Assembly (NCBI RefSeq): GCF_945957345.1
Contig: NZ_CAMFKW010000041.1
Location: 1-51,174, forward strand
Reading direction: 5' to 3'
DNA from: an uncultured Allobosea sp.
GTDB lineage: Bacteria > Pseudomonadota > Alphaproteobacteria > Rhizobiales > Beijerinckiaceae
Length of the DNA stretch: 51,174 nt
Below are positions 25,137 to 36,589 of the stretch, piece by piece. Numbering within the stretch: the stretch's first letter is position 1; the number at the start of each line of letters is the position of its first letter. The notes beneath the pieces are model-generated. The model worked only from the letters and a program-made list of their open reading frames with translations. It ran no database searches and was not told the DNA's origin. Both the position numbers and the translations under genes were made by a program.

Positions 25137-26651
25137 TCAAAAATGTTTGGGCCACCCCCTGGGGCGGCGTGGCAGCGCTCGGCCGGCCGCGCGGAGCCCT
25201 GCCCCTGACGCTCGGCTCGGTCTGTTTTGCCGCTCTGCTGCGGCTTCTAGGCTGGCCAAGCCGTAAGCTGCGACCATCCGTTCCTGCTCGCGCTCCCAGC
25301 ACAGATCTCGCGCCAGCGCTAACGAAGCATGTTTTGCCGCATCGATGGCCGGGCGGTCGAAGCTATTGATCGCCGTTGCGATCGCCTCGGGAGTAAACTC
25401 TTCGATAAGGCGCCCGATGCCGGTCGCGCGTACTGTCGGGGCCAGATCTGGGAAATCCATAACGACGAGAGCGAGCCCCGCCATGACGTATTCGAAGAAT
25501 TTGTTAGGCGATACAAATTGCCTCTGACGCGAGAAGTTCATGAGTGCCAGATACCCGATATCGGCACGATTGGCTGTCATCACGATCTCGTCGAACGGCA
25601 CCGGCGGTTCGATGGACAAGCGATCTTCGACACCGAGTTCGGCCGCCAGCGTCTTGAGCGTCTCGATGTAATCTTCTGGCCCCGGCCCGCGAATGGTGAG
25701 CCTGAACTCGGGTCGCCATAGCGGCAAGCTGCGGATGCCGACTTCGAGGTGGCGCGATCCATTGACCAGGCCGTGATACATGACCTCGATGACCTCGCCT
25801 GTCGGATGGAAGGGGTGCTCATTGTAGAAGGGGGTCGAGCGGATGACGGTAGGCGCCACCGGCAAGGCGTAGTCGATCTGAATTTGGCGGCTGATGCCTT
25901 CGCTGACGGCGCTGAGCGCTCGTGCTTTCGGGAAGTAGTCCCGATGCAGGGCCTCGATCATCGGCCGTGTGACATGGCTGAAATAGCGCTCTTCGGCCGA
26001 ATTTCGTTCGAAATGATACTGTTCTACCGCATATTCGTGGATGTCGACCACGAAAGAAGCTTGCATCCGCTCTGCGAGCGGTCCCGCAAACGGCATCGTC
26101 ATATAGTCATGTGCGATGACCAGATCGGCTTGCGGCACCGCGCCTGTCACCTTGTCGCGGATAAATGCGTTCTGGGTCGTCGCGAAGAATATCTCGTGGG
26201 CTTCCGCGGAGGAGAGTTGTCGTGGCCGCTCGAGTTCGTAGAGGGTCTCGGCCAGCGAGCGGCGCGCGCTTTGGACGTTGGCGTCGGCCACAGTGCCGTT
26301 CTGGCGCCAGCGGTGCGCCAGTCTGCAGAGTTCGGTCCAGATGGTGCGTGCGCTGCGCGCGCATGGCTGTGCTGCGCGCCAATAGATAAAGGCAGCCAGC
26401 TTTGCGAGGAATGAGCGACCGTTCTTCGCTGCAGGGACGACGGGTTCTGCAGGGGCTTCGGACGCTGCCGTTTCGGGTAGGATGACCGCAGGCATCGTGA
26501 TGTCGTGGAAATCCCAGCTCTCCGGCACGGGAAGACGACCGGGAAAGCCCACCACCGAAACCTGCCAACCGCGTTCCTGAAACGTGCGAATCTGCCTCAG
26601 AACCCGCGGTTCCTGTGTGACATAGGTTGCCGAGACGATGCAGACGCGCAC
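25137..26651 (-). CDS. Glycosyltransferase, GT-B fold (GT4-like)
   Basis: About 504 aa from a GTG at 26651 (VRVCIVSATYVTQEPRVLRQ), five bases after the WbpG-like stop. Longer in-frame ORFs read through that upstream gene and are unlikely. LVIAHDYMTMPFAG, VDIHEYAVEQYHFE, VMYHGLVNGSRHLEVG and SPNKFFEYVMAGLALVV match the fold and the blocks of the neighbouring glycosyltransferases. This indicates a local paralogous family. An insert of about 100 residues again follows the first Rossmann strands. The last 40 residues are basic and low in complexity. It probably adds a sugar to the repeat unit; specificity is not visible. Confidence 0.78.
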   Translation of the reverse strand: MRVCIVSATYVTQEPRVLRQIRTFQERGWQVSVVGFPGRLPVPESWDFHDITMPAVILPETAASEAPAEPVVPAAKNGRSFLAKLAAFIYWRAAQPCARSARTIWTELCRLAHRWRQNGTVADANVQSARRSLAETLYELERPRQLSSAEAHEIFFATTQNAFIRDKVTGAVPQADLVIAHDYMTMPFAGPLAERMQASFVVDIHEYAVEQYHFERNSAEERYFSHVTRPMIEALHRDYFPKARALSAVSEGISRQIQIDYALPVAPTVIRSTPFYNEHPFHPTGEVIEVMYHGLVNGSRHLEVGIRSLPLWRPEFRLTIRGPGPEDYIETLKTLAAELGVEDRLSIEPPVPFDEIVMTANRADIGYLALMNFSRQRQFVSPNKFFEYVMAGLALVVMDFPDLAPTVRATGIGRLIEEFTPEAIATAINSFDRPAIDAAKHASLALARDLCWEREQERMVAAYGLASLEAAAERQNRPSRASGAGLRAAGRALPRRPRGWPKHF

Positions 26652-26656
26652 CGCGT

Positions 26657-28057
26657 TCAGCGCTTCACGGCGCGCAGCAGGCGGCGCAGCACGCGCCAGG
26701 CCAGCCGGAACGGCAACTTCGCCAGGATGCGAATCCAGAGCCAGGTGGACTGTGCGCTCCGGCTGATCCATCCGCCCGTTCTCCTGAGGAGCACGCGGCG
26801 CGGCTCTCGCAGCAAGTCGAGATTCTGCAGCGCCCAATGATAGGCCTTGTCCGGGAAATACTTCTCGTCGCTCTCGAAATCCCAATAGGTTTTCGGAGGC
26901 TGGGCCAGGATGCCGCGGTATTCATCCTGGCTGATGCCCAGTTTCTTGAGCACGAACTCCCGATCCGTTGCCGCGATGTCCTCGTCGATGGGGGGCTTCT
27001 GCAACGTGGCGAGAGCCTCCTCCCGTGTCATGCGGTTGTCGTTGATGAGGCAGGACAGGTGAGGCCGGCGCTTGTCGGCACCGAATTTATCGATGAGATA
27101 CTGTGTCTGATAGAAGCGCGTATAGATCGACTCGTGATGCTTGTCTCCATAGGAGACCCAGCCCAGCTCCTTCTTCATCAGCTCGATTGCATCGAATTTG
27201 TTGTATTCGATATAGTTCAGGACATAGATCATTCGCATTTCGCGGATGTATGGCCAGTAGATCGCGTGCTCCCAGAACGTGTAGTGTGGATAGGAGCGGA
27301 TTTCGCTTTTGCCGAATTGATTGTGCAGGGAACGGATATAGCGCCAGTCGCCGTGCCCCGATGACCAGGTACGCGGAACCATCTGTTCGGTGGCAAGGTT
27401 CGAGCCGCCGATGATAAAGCGAACGTCGTTTTCGATCGCGGTTCGGTAGAGGATGGCACCGATGGCGTGATCCGTCGGAATCTCGCAATCGGTGACGCCT
27501 GCCCTTACGAAGCTGGCTTGCAGATCCTTGAACTGATTCCAGTCCAGGACGACCGTATGGAGATCGATGCCGAGTCTGGTGACGATATTCTCGATGTTCC
27601 GGACGGCAATCTCTGTATTCCAACCATTGTCCATGTGGACAGCCAGCGGGCGCAGGCCGAGCTTCTTGACGAGATAGGCGACGTAGGTGCTGTCCACGCC
27701 TCCGCTCAGACCGATGATGCAATCATAGCGCTTGCCCTCTCCCTCCTTGCGGACGGTGGCTGCGATCTCTTCCATCTCCCGCCAGCCGGCGGCATCCCGC
27801 TTGACGTAGGTCGCGATCTGCTTGTCGTAGGAGTGGCAGTGGTGGCAGACGCCGTGCTCATCGAAGGTGATCTCCGGGTCGCTCGAGTCCATCACGCAGC
27901 GTTGGCAGATCTGATAGCGGGTTTGACGCTCCTCGCTGGGGCGATGGGCGGGAGGCTGATAACGGGTGCTGATCTCGGTGCCAAAATGGGTTGCCGAGTA
28001 GCGATCGAACATGTCGATCAGCTTCTGGCGCAAGGTCGGCTTCTCGAAGGACGTCAT
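26657..28057 (-). CDS. wbpG: N-acetyl sugar amidotransferase (WbpG/PseA-like)
   Basis: 466 aa from ATG 28057 (MTSFEKPTL). The hallmarks are a four-cysteine zinc-like pair (ICQRCVMD with Cys51 and Cys54; CHHC with Cys71 and Cys74) and the ATP pyrophosphatase loop SGGVDST at about 118-124. WWNTEIAVRN-like and IGGSNLATEQM-type blocks follow (here NGWNTEIAVRN). WbpG activates the acetamido group of a sugar nucleotide with ATP. Ammonia from HisH, delivered through HisF, then makes an acetamidino group. Both partners are encoded at 22165-23579 on the other strand. The longer upstream frame to 28213 reads into the intergenic region and is not supported. Confidence 0.85.
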   Translation of the reverse strand: MTSFEKPTLRQKLIDMFDRYSATHFGTEISTRYQPPAHRPSEERQTRYQICQRCVMDSSDPEITFDEHGVCHHCHSYDKQIATYVKRDAAGWREMEEIAATVRKEGEGKRYDCIIGLSGGVDSTYVAYLVKKLGLRPLAVHMDNGWNTEIAVRNIENIVTRLGIDLHTVVLDWNQFKDLQASFVRAGVTDCEIPTDHAIGAILYRTAIENDVRFIIGGSNLATEQMVPRTWSSGHGDWRYIRSLHNQFGKSEIRSYPHYTFWEHAIYWPYIREMRMIYVLNYIEYNKFDAIELMKKELGWVSYGDKHHESIYTRFYQTQYLIDKFGADKRRPHLSCLINDNRMTREEALATLQKPPIDEDIAATDREFVLKKLGISQDEYRGILAQPPKTYWDFESDEKYFPDKAYHWALQNLDLLREPRRVLLRRTGGWISRSAQSTWLWIRILAKLPFRLAWRVLRRLLRAVKR

Positions 28058-28385
28058 GGCAGGGTCAAATTCTCGGGAGCGCGCAGCGAGGGTATCGAAC
28101 CCGATACGCGAATGCGCATTCGTACGACAGAGGAAACCGGCTTTTGCGATGGGATATCTGACGCGCTCAGGGCGGTCAAACGCAACGCAACGCGTCTTCG
28201 ACGGTGGGGCCATGCGCTTCGTCGAAAGGCGACCGGGTTGCGGCGCCGGTTGAACTCAAGCGTCATCATGAATGGCGATCTGATAATCGATTGACAAGTC
28301 TGGGTCGTCGCGAGACCACTCCGCCCGGTTGCATGGATCGGCTGCGCTCCCAGCTGACTGCAGGCGCATGCCTGTCCCGAGGGTT
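28058..28385. other. Divergent intergenic region between wbpG-like and glycosyltransferase genes
   Basis: No gene is seen in these 328 bases. The stretch must hold promoters for both directions and contains two symmetric elements: GTATCG and CGATAC separated by four bases at 28092-28107, and the perfect 14-base palindrome described separately. No convincing terminator or RNA gene was recognised. Confidence 0.5.
28109..28122. promoter_or_regulatory. Perfect 14-bp palindrome, possible operator
   Basis: CGAATGCGCATTCG is an uninterrupted palindrome in the divergent region, about 50 bases upstream of the wbpG-like start and about 265 bases upstream of the other gene. It directly follows the hairpin-like GTATCG/CGATAC repeat. 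A dimeric regulator site is the simplest reading. No protein is assigned. Confidence 0.35.
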
Positions 28386-29717
28386 ATGTTGATGACGGCT
28401 GGTACGGCTACGCGGATGCCGCGTATCGGATTGATTTGCGTCTCCGCGATCCCGGACGATCCGCGTGTGCGCCGACAGGGTGATCTCTTTCACGCGCGAG
28501 GCTGGGGGGTCGTTGCGGTAGGGCTGCCGGGGGCGCTGTCGAGCCCGCCGGAATGGCCCTGTCACGCGATTAGTGTCGAACAAGCAACGACGCCGAGTGA
28601 CACGTCATTGGAGCTCGGAGGGAAGGGCGGCTGTGGTTCTGCTCCCCCGGTGCCGCGGTCCGCGATTCATCGCACCGCTGCGCGGGTGCTCAGGTCTGTG
28701 GCTCACCGTACCAGACGCGCTAAGGATACGGCTCTGGTCTACCTCAACCCCAGATACGCGGAGACGGCTTATTGGGCTCTGCATAGTCGTTTTGAGCAAC
28801 TCTATGCGCTGGCTCGCAGTGAACGGGTCGACATCTGGCTCGCCAATGATTGGACGGCGCTGCCGATCGCACGGCGGCTTGCGGCGGAGCAGGGGGTTCC
28901 CTACGCCTACGATACGCATGAACTCGCCGTCGATGAATACGCCCAGCGCATGATCTGGCGGTTGACGCAGCGCCCTGTCATCGCTGGGATTGAACGCGAA
29001 GGCATTGCTGGGGCTGCGGTAACGAGTTGCGTTTCGCAAGGTATCGTTGATCGCTTGCACGGCCTCTACGGTCTGTCGAAGAAGCCGCTGTTGATCCGCA
29101 ACATGCCACGTTACGAGCCGCATGCGCACAGGTCCTGCGGTGATGCGATCGAGGTGCTCTACCACGGCGTCGTCAATGTCGGGCGCGGGCTCGAGGCCTG
29201 TATCGACAGCGTCGCACTCTGGCGTCCGGAGTTTCGGCTGACGATCCGTGGACCGGGACCGGGCGAATATCTTGCGGCGCTTGCAGCCCGGATACAGAAA
29301 GCCGGCCTTGGCGAGCGGGTCGTGCTGGCGCCGCCCGTGCCGATGATCGACTTGGTGGAAGAAGCCGCCCGCTTCGATGTCGGTCTGTTCGCCCTGCCCG
29401 GTCATTCGAAGCAGAATCTTCACGTTCTGCCGAACAAGTTCTTCGAATACACCATGGCGGGGCTTGCGCTCTGCGTCTCCGACTTGCCCGAGATGAGCGC
29501 ATTGCTGCGGCAACATGAGCTCGGCCGTTTGATATCTGATGTGACGCCGCGAGCCATAGCGGAGGCGATCAATGGCTTCGATCGTGACGAGATCGACGCC
29601 TGCAAGCGACGTGCGCTCGAGGCGGCGAAGACGTTGAACTGGGAGGCGGAAGCGGATCGCCTTTTTGCTGCGATCGAGGAGGCGGTATCTGTCGCGAGGG
29701 CGAAAGCCGCAGCGTAG
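28386..29717 (+). CDS. Glycosyltransferase, GT-B fold (GT4-like)
   Basis: About 443 aa from ATG 28386, which follows a CGAGGG ribosome-site-like sequence; ATG 28392 and 28416 are alternatives. IGLICVSAIPDDPRVRRQG, IWLANDWTALPIARRLA, YDTHELAVDEYAQR and VLYHGVVNVGRGLEA are followed by LPNKFFEYTMAGLALCVSD. These mark it as a close relative of the enzyme at 23655 with a shorter insert. It converges on the glycosyltransferase at 29747 with only 29 bases between stops. It likely builds the same repeat unit. Sugar specificity is unknown. Confidence 0.8.
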   Translation: MLMTAGTATRMPRIGLICVSAIPDDPRVRRQGDLFHARGWGVVAVGLPGALSSPPEWPCHAISVEQATTPSDTSLELGGKGGCGSAPPVPRSAIHRTAARVLRSVAHRTRRAKDTALVYLNPRYAETAYWALHSRFEQLYALARSERVDIWLANDWTALPIARRLAAEQGVPYAYDTHELAVDEYAQRMIWRLTQRPVIAGIEREGIAGAAVTSCVSQGIVDRLHGLYGLSKKPLLIRNMPRYEPHAHRSCGDAIEVLYHGVVNVGRGLEACIDSVALWRPEFRLTIRGPGPGEYLAALAARIQKAGLGERVVLAPPVPMIDLVEEAARFDVGLFALPGHSKQNLHVLPNKFFEYTMAGLALCVSDLPEMSALLRQHELGRLISDVTPRAIAEAINGFDRDEIDACKRRALEAAKTLNWEAEADRLFAAIEEAVSVARAKAAA

Positions 29718-29746
29718 TCGCCTTCGTAGCTCCCGAAGCACTCAAG

Positions 29747-30913
29747 CTATTCGATCGAAGGCGTCACGGCTTTCGACACGAGCGCCAGGAGTTTGGTGCC
29801 TTCGCCCTCGAAATTGAGATCGCGTGCCCGTACAAGGGCTGCGCGTTTATGGGCGTCGATCTGAGCCGGGCCGAGGCGCGCCAGGCAGGTGGCGATCACC
29901 TGTGGCGTATCGCTTGACAGCAATACGCCACAGCCGGAGATCTCGATTGTCTTACGAATCTCCGGCAGGTCGCTGCTGATCACCATGAGCCCCGCCTGCA
30001 TGTATTCGAAGATCTTGTTGGGCATCGCGAAGCGCGCATGCGTCGTGCTGTTCGACAGGAGGAAGATGCCGATATCGGCTTGCGCAGCGGTGGATATTAG
30101 TTGATCGGGCGGAACCGCCGGTTCCAGGGCAATGCGCTCTCCGAATGGAGCGGCAAGATTGCGCAGATGTTGGTCGAAACCGCCCTGGGCCGGGCCGCGG
30201 ATCACGAGCCGAAATTCAGCCGGCCAAAGCGGAGCGCTTTCGATCAGGATTTCCAGGCCGCGGCGGGGCACCACTGCGCCATGGTAGAGCACGGTGACGG
30301 GGCGCGCGGTCGGGCGGAAAGCGGTCTCCTGCCAGGCGGGTGTGTTGGAAATCACGGTCGGCCGCGTCAAGCCATAGCGCTGGGCGAGCGCATCGGCGAT
30401 GCCATCGCTGACCGTCGCGACGGCATCGGCTTCGCGGATATAGCGATCCTCGATCCTCACGACATGCTGCCGGGCGAGAAGGCGCCAGCGCCAGCTATCC
30501 GCGAATTCCTCCGGGGCGAATTCGTGACTGTCATAGATGATGCGGGCGCCGCAACCGCGCTTGGCCGCGAAGGCGAGGGGGAGCGCCCGCCAGTCATTGG
30601 CGATAACCAGGTCGGGCTTGAAGCGGAGCAGGTCGCTACGTGTCGTCAATCGGCTTGGGGACAGCCAATAGAGGAGGTCCGCGCTGGCCGGGACAAGGGA
30701 AGCCGGCGCCTGACGGAGCACCATGCCGAGGCGGACGCGCGTGTCGCTGCCTGGGCCGGGGATCACGGTGACGGGGGCAGGCGGTACGGCGGGCAAGGGA
30801 GCTTGCGCGAAGATGCGTACGTCATAGCCGGCGCCGACAAGCAGCGCCGCATGGCGCAGCACGCGCGAATCGTGCTGCAGAGGCGAGACGCAGACGAGCG
30901 CAATCCGTGTCAT
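29747..30913 (-). CDS. Glycosyltransferase, GT-B fold (GT4-like)
   Basis: About 388 aa from ATG 30913 (MTRIALVCVSPLQHDSRVLR). Upstream in-frame sequence is shadow-like. LVIANDWRALPLAFAAK, YDSHEFAPEEFADSW, VTVLYHGAVVPRRGLE and MPNKIFEYMQAGLMVISSD repeat the block order of the three related glycosyltransferases, but it lacks their long insert. It could be the ancestral compact form. A 224-base gap without a gene separates it from the next minus-strand gene. Confidence 0.8.
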   Translation of the reverse strand: MTRIALVCVSPLQHDSRVLRHAALLVGAGYDVRIFAQAPLPAVPPAPVTVIPGPGSDTRVRLGMVLRQAPASLVPASADLLYWLSPSRLTTRSDLLRFKPDLVIANDWRALPLAFAAKRGCGARIIYDSHEFAPEEFADSWRWRLLARQHVVRIEDRYIREADAVATVSDGIADALAQRYGLTRPTVISNTPAWQETAFRPTARPVTVLYHGAVVPRRGLEILIESAPLWPAEFRLVIRGPAQGGFDQHLRNLAAPFGERIALEPAVPPDQLISTAAQADIGIFLLSNSTTHARFAMPNKIFEYMQAGLMVISSDLPEIRKTIEISGCGVLLSSDTPQVIATCLARLGPAQIDAHKRAALVRARDLNFEGEGTKLLALVSKAVTPSIE

Positions 30914-31137
30914 GGCTGGGGCCGGATCCGTTCGGTGGAAGGCGCCGGCTTGGGGGCGAGGGCAGTCATGTCGGCGCAGCCGTTCCCTCGGTCCACTGTT
31001 CTGACGTTCTTGAGCAAGATCGGTTGGCGCTATCACTTTCCGGGCGCAATGCAATCCTGATTTGCAGAATATGCGCCGAAGGTGGAGGATGTCTCAAGAA
31101 ATCCACATCGAGCAGAGGCTCAAATCGCGCTCGTGAT

Positions 31138-32235
31138 TTACTGTGAGATGACCGAGCGTAGCAAGCGATCGATCTCCTGACTGCGATGGTGCCAGCTCGC
31201 CTCGCGAGCGACATAGGCCGCGCCGTTGCGGCCCAGAATCCGGGCTTTTTCGGGGGCGTCGGCGAGGCTCTTCACGGCAGAAGCGATAGCTGGCGCAACC
31301 GCTGGCGGCACGATCAGACCGGCCTCGGCATCGCGGACGAGATCGGTCTGGAACGGAAGGTCGCTGGCGATGACGGGAACGCCGCATGCCATGGCCTCGA
31401 ACAGCTTCAACGGTGCGACGCCCGATGACGAGCGACCGTCTTGGTTTTCGATGACGCACAGCGATGCCAGGGCGCCGCGCACGATTGCCGGAACGGCGTC
31501 GTAAGGCTGCCGGCCCAGCCAAAGCAGCTTTCGATCGGCGAGCGCCTGTTCGACCTTGCCGCGCTCGATGCCATCGCCGACGATCACCAGCCGCAGATCA
31601 GCTGGCCAGCCTGGCTCCTTCAGGGCGGCCAGCATGGTGCCGATGCCGTGCCAGGCGACGAGGCCGCCGACGAAGATCACATATCGGCCCTCGACCGGGC
31701 TGGGCGCCCCTTCCGGCTTGAACAGATCGGTGTTGGCGCCGTTTGAAACCAGAGTGACGCGGCGGTGCCCGGCAAAGGTCTCGACCCAGTCCACGAGCCC
31801 GGGCGTCACCGCGAGCAGATGTGCGGCGCGCCGATATTGCGTGCGGTAAAGCCAGGAGAAGAGCGGGGAGAGCGGCTTCAGCCAACGGTAGGTCACGCCG
31901 ATATCGGCGGGCGTACCATTTATCTCGTGAACCACCGGAATGCTGTGCCAGCGTGCCCATAGCGTCAGCGGCAGCGCCATGAAGTGCGAGCGGATGAAAA
32001 CGGCGTCGAACTCGGGCAAGCGTTTGCCAAGTTTGATCTGCGTACGGCCATAACCAAGGAGACGGCGCAGGAGCGAGGAGCGTGTGCTCGCACCACCGCT
32101 GCTCGTCGCAAACAGCTCGACCTGCCAGCCGCAATCCCGCAGGCCGGCAATGATCTCGTCGATATGGGTCTGCGATGCCTGGCCCGGCCGCGGCGTCTCC
32201 AGGGAGAGATAAGCCAGCCGCAGCGGCCGGCTCAT
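31138..32235 (-). CDS. Glycosyltransferase family 4-like protein
   Basis: About 365 aa from ATG 32235 (MSRPLRLAYLSLE), which overlaps the aminotransferase stop. It has classic GT4 features: a Gly-rich N-terminal acceptor side (PRPGQASQTHIDEI), VTLVSNGANTDLFKP, and the E-x7-E donor motif in VAPLKLFEAMACGVPVIASD. It differs from the neighbouring LANDW-type glycosyltransferases. It is the last gene of a tight minus-strand operon with wbpE, wbpD, wbpB and wbpA-like genes, so it may transfer the diamino-uronic acid made by them. The longer frame to 32529 is a shadow of wbpE. Confidence 0.85.
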   Translation of the reverse strand: MSRPLRLAYLSLETPRPGQASQTHIDEIIAGLRDCGWQVELFATSSGGASTRSSLLRRLLGYGRTQIKLGKRLPEFDAVFIRSHFMALPLTLWARWHSIPVVHEINGTPADIGVTYRWLKPLSPLFSWLYRTQYRRAAHLLAVTPGLVDWVETFAGHRRVTLVSNGANTDLFKPEGAPSPVEGRYVIFVGGLVAWHGIGTMLAALKEPGWPADLRLVIVGDGIERGKVEQALADRKLLWLGRQPYDAVPAIVRGALASLCVIENQDGRSSSGVAPLKLFEAMACGVPVIASDLPFQTDLVRDAEAGLIVPPAVAPAIASAVKSLADAPEKARILGRNGAAYVAREASWHHRSQEIDRLLRSVISQ

Positions 32236-33389
32236 GCGACCGCGGCAGCCGGTTCGGCCAAAGCCTCGAGCACCGCCGCGATGATATAATCCTGCGTCTC
32301 TTCGTCGAGATAGGGATGCATCGGCAGCGCGACGACCTCCTGCGCGACGCGCTCGGAGATCGGCAGGCCGTTTCCGGCGACGGGATAGTGCTTGTAGGCG
32401 GTCTGCTGGTGCAGGGGCTTCGGGTAATAGACCGTGGTCGGCACGCCCTTGGCCTTCAGCGCCGCCTGGAAAGCGTCGCGGCGGTCGGCGGCGACGCGGA
32501 TCGTGTATTGGGCCCAGGTCGAGACGCAATCGGCCATGACATGCGGCGTGACCACGACATCCTTGAGCGCGGCGGTGTAGCGCTGCGCCACCACCTGCCG
32601 CTTCTCGATCTCCTCGGCATAGACCTTGAGCTTCTCGATCAGCACGGCCGCCTGGATGGTGTCGAGCCGGGAGTTCACGCCGACGCGGACATTGTCGTAT
32701 TTGTACGAGCCCTTGCCGTGGAAGCGCAGCGACATCAGCAGCGCGGCATGCTCGTCATTGTCGGTCAGGATCGCGCCGCCATCGCCATAGCAGCCCAGCG
32801 GCTTGGCCGGGAAGAAGCTGGTGGTCGCGAAATCGCCGATCGCGCCGGCGACGCGGCCGTTGTAGCGCGCGCCATAGCCCTGCGCCGAATCCGAGATCAG
32901 GATGAGGCCGTTCTGCTTGCAGAAGGCTTCGATCGGCTCGTAATCGCAGGCCTGGCCGAAGAGATCGACGCTGATCAGGGCGCGGGGATTGAGCTTGTGC
33001 TGCTTCGCGGTTTCGAGCGCGGCGCCCAGGCTCTTCGGGTCGATATTGTAGGTCGCTTCGTCGATCTCGGCGAAGACCGGGGTCGCGCCCATCCAGGCCA
33101 CGACCTCGGCGGTCGCCGCGAAGGTGAAGCTCGGGCAGATCACCGCATCGCCGGAGCCGATGCCGAGAGCTTCCAGCACGAGGATCAGTGCGTCCGTGCC
33201 GTTGGCAACGCCGATCGCGTGCTTGGCTCCGCAGAAGGCGGCGAGCTCGGTCTCGAACTGCTGGACCTGCTGGCCGAGGATGTAGTTGCCGTCATGGACG
33301 ACCTTGAGGATCGCCTCGTCCATGGCCTTGCCGATGTGCTGGCGCTGGGCCTTGAGGTCGATGAACTCGATCACAGGACGTTCGCTCAT
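32232..33389 (-). CDS. wbpE: DegT/DnrJ/EryC1 sugar aminotransferase (WbpE-like)
   Basis: 385 aa. The PLP lysine is Lys196 in FFPAKPLGCYGDGGA. Asp167 and Gln170 of SDSAQGYGA hold the cofactor, and GTDALILVLEALGIG is the phosphate-binding helix. WbpE transaminates C3 of the 3-keto UDP-GlcNAc uronic acid made by WbpB, using glutamate. The start ATG at 33389 overlaps the wbpD-like stop (TGATG), and its own stop overlaps the glycosyltransferase start. Together with wbpA, wbpB and wbpD homologues this gives a complete route to a 2,3-diamino uronic acid. Other sugar aminotransferase substrates are possible, but the neighbours are specific. Confidence 0.88.
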   Translation of the reverse strand: MSERPVIEFIDLKAQRQHIGKAMDEAILKVVHDGNYILGQQVQQFETELAAFCGAKHAIGVANGTDALILVLEALGIGSGDAVICPSFTFAATAEVVAWMGATPVFAEIDEATYNIDPKSLGAALETAKQHKLNPRALISVDLFGQACDYEPIEAFCKQNGLILISDSAQGYGARYNGRVAGAIGDFATTSFFPAKPLGCYGDGGAILTDNDEHAALLMSLRFHGKGSYKYDNVRVGVNSRLDTIQAAVLIEKLKVYAEEIEKRQVVAQRYTAALKDVVVTPHVMADCVSTWAQYTIRVAADRRDAFQAALKAKGVPTTVYYPKPLHQQTAYKHYPVAGNGLPISERVAQEVVALPMHPYLDEETQDYIIAAVLEALAEPAAAVA

Positions 33390-33991
33390 CAGGCAATCTC
33401 CTCCAGAAGCTCCGGGCCGGTTTCCCGGTAGCGCGCTCCGGTCAGCGGGCAGGTCAGGTCGGGTCCGAGCTTTTCGCCGGCCTTGCTCATCCAGCCGATC
33501 CGGCGCGCCGGCACCCCGGCCATCAGAGCATAATCCGGCACGTCCTTGGTCACCACCGCGCCGGCGGCAATGAAGCAATACGCCCCGAGCGTATGTCCGC
33601 AGACGATGGTCGCATTGGCCCCGATGCTCGCGCCGCGCTTCACCAGCGTGCGGCGGAACTCGGCCTTGCGGTTCATGAAGGCGCGCGGGTTATTGACATT
33701 GGTGAAGACGCAGGATGGGCCGCAGAACACGTCCGCCTCCAGCTCGACGCCGTCATAGAGCGCGACATTGTTCTGGATCTTGCAGCCGTCGCCGATCGTG
33801 ACCCGCGGTCCGGCCATGACATTCTGGCCGAGCACGCAGTCGCGGCCGACCGTGGTCTGGCCCAGCACATGCACGAAATGCCAGACCTTGCTGCCGGCGC
33901 CGAGCGTCGCGCCCTCGTCGACATAGGCGCTCTCATGGACGAGCGCGCCGGGAAAGCGCGGGTCTTCCCGCATCTGCGACGCGCCGGCCAT
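33389..33991 (-). CDS. wbpD: UDP-2-acetamido-3-amino-glucuronate N-acetyltransferase (WbpD-like)
   Basis: 200 aa left-handed beta-helix acyltransferase: [32 protein letters not shown] and [21 protein letters not shown] are hexapeptide coils. [15 protein letters not shown] is characteristic of the WbpD group. A C-terminal [12 protein letters not shown] segment resembles a small terminal extension in the family. The enzyme acetylates the 3-amino group formed by WbpE, giving UDP-GlcNAc3NAcA. That acetamido group is a possible target for conversion to acetamidino by the WbpG/HisH/HisF set in this locus. Two bases separate its start from the wbpB-like stop. Confidence 0.88.
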   Translation of the reverse strand: MAGASQMREDPRFPGALVHESAYVDEGATLGAGSKVWHFVHVLGQTTVGRDCVLGQNVMAGPRVTIGDGCKIQNNVALYDGVELEADVFCGPSCVFTNVNNPRAFMNRKAEFRRTLVKRGASIGANATIVCGHTLGAYCFIAAGAVVTKDVPDYALMAGVPARRIGWMSKAGEKLGPDLTCPLTGARYRETGPELLEEIA

Positions 33992-33993
33992 GT

Positions 33994-36338
<2,345 letters not shown>

Positions 36339-36520
36339 GACCGGCTTTCTGAGTGAGATGGCGCCGTGGAGCGCGGCAAGCAGCGTTTGCCGGTGGCTTT
36401 GCCGCTGCCTTAGAAAGATGTCAACCAGCGACAACCATCCGATACGGCGAAGCGATGTAAACGTTGCTGAACGATCGGCCCAGTTTCAACAGCGCGCAGT
36501 TGCTCCCGTGGTATCCGAAG

Positions 36521-36551
36521 TTCAGCCCTTATCCGGTCGATTCGGGCTGAA
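36521..36551. other. Inverted repeat (8-bp stem) between wbpA-like and the Cys-rich gene
   Basis: TTCAGCCC at 36521-36528 pairs with GGGCTGAA at 36544-36551 around a 15-base loop. It lies just past the end of the minus-strand gene at 36590 and upstream of the wbpA-like start. No T-run follows on either strand, so it is a weak terminator or a regulatory hairpin. Confidence 0.35.
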
Positions 36552-36589
36552 ACGTCGATTGCTTGATGGCAATGGCGATATGGTCGTGA

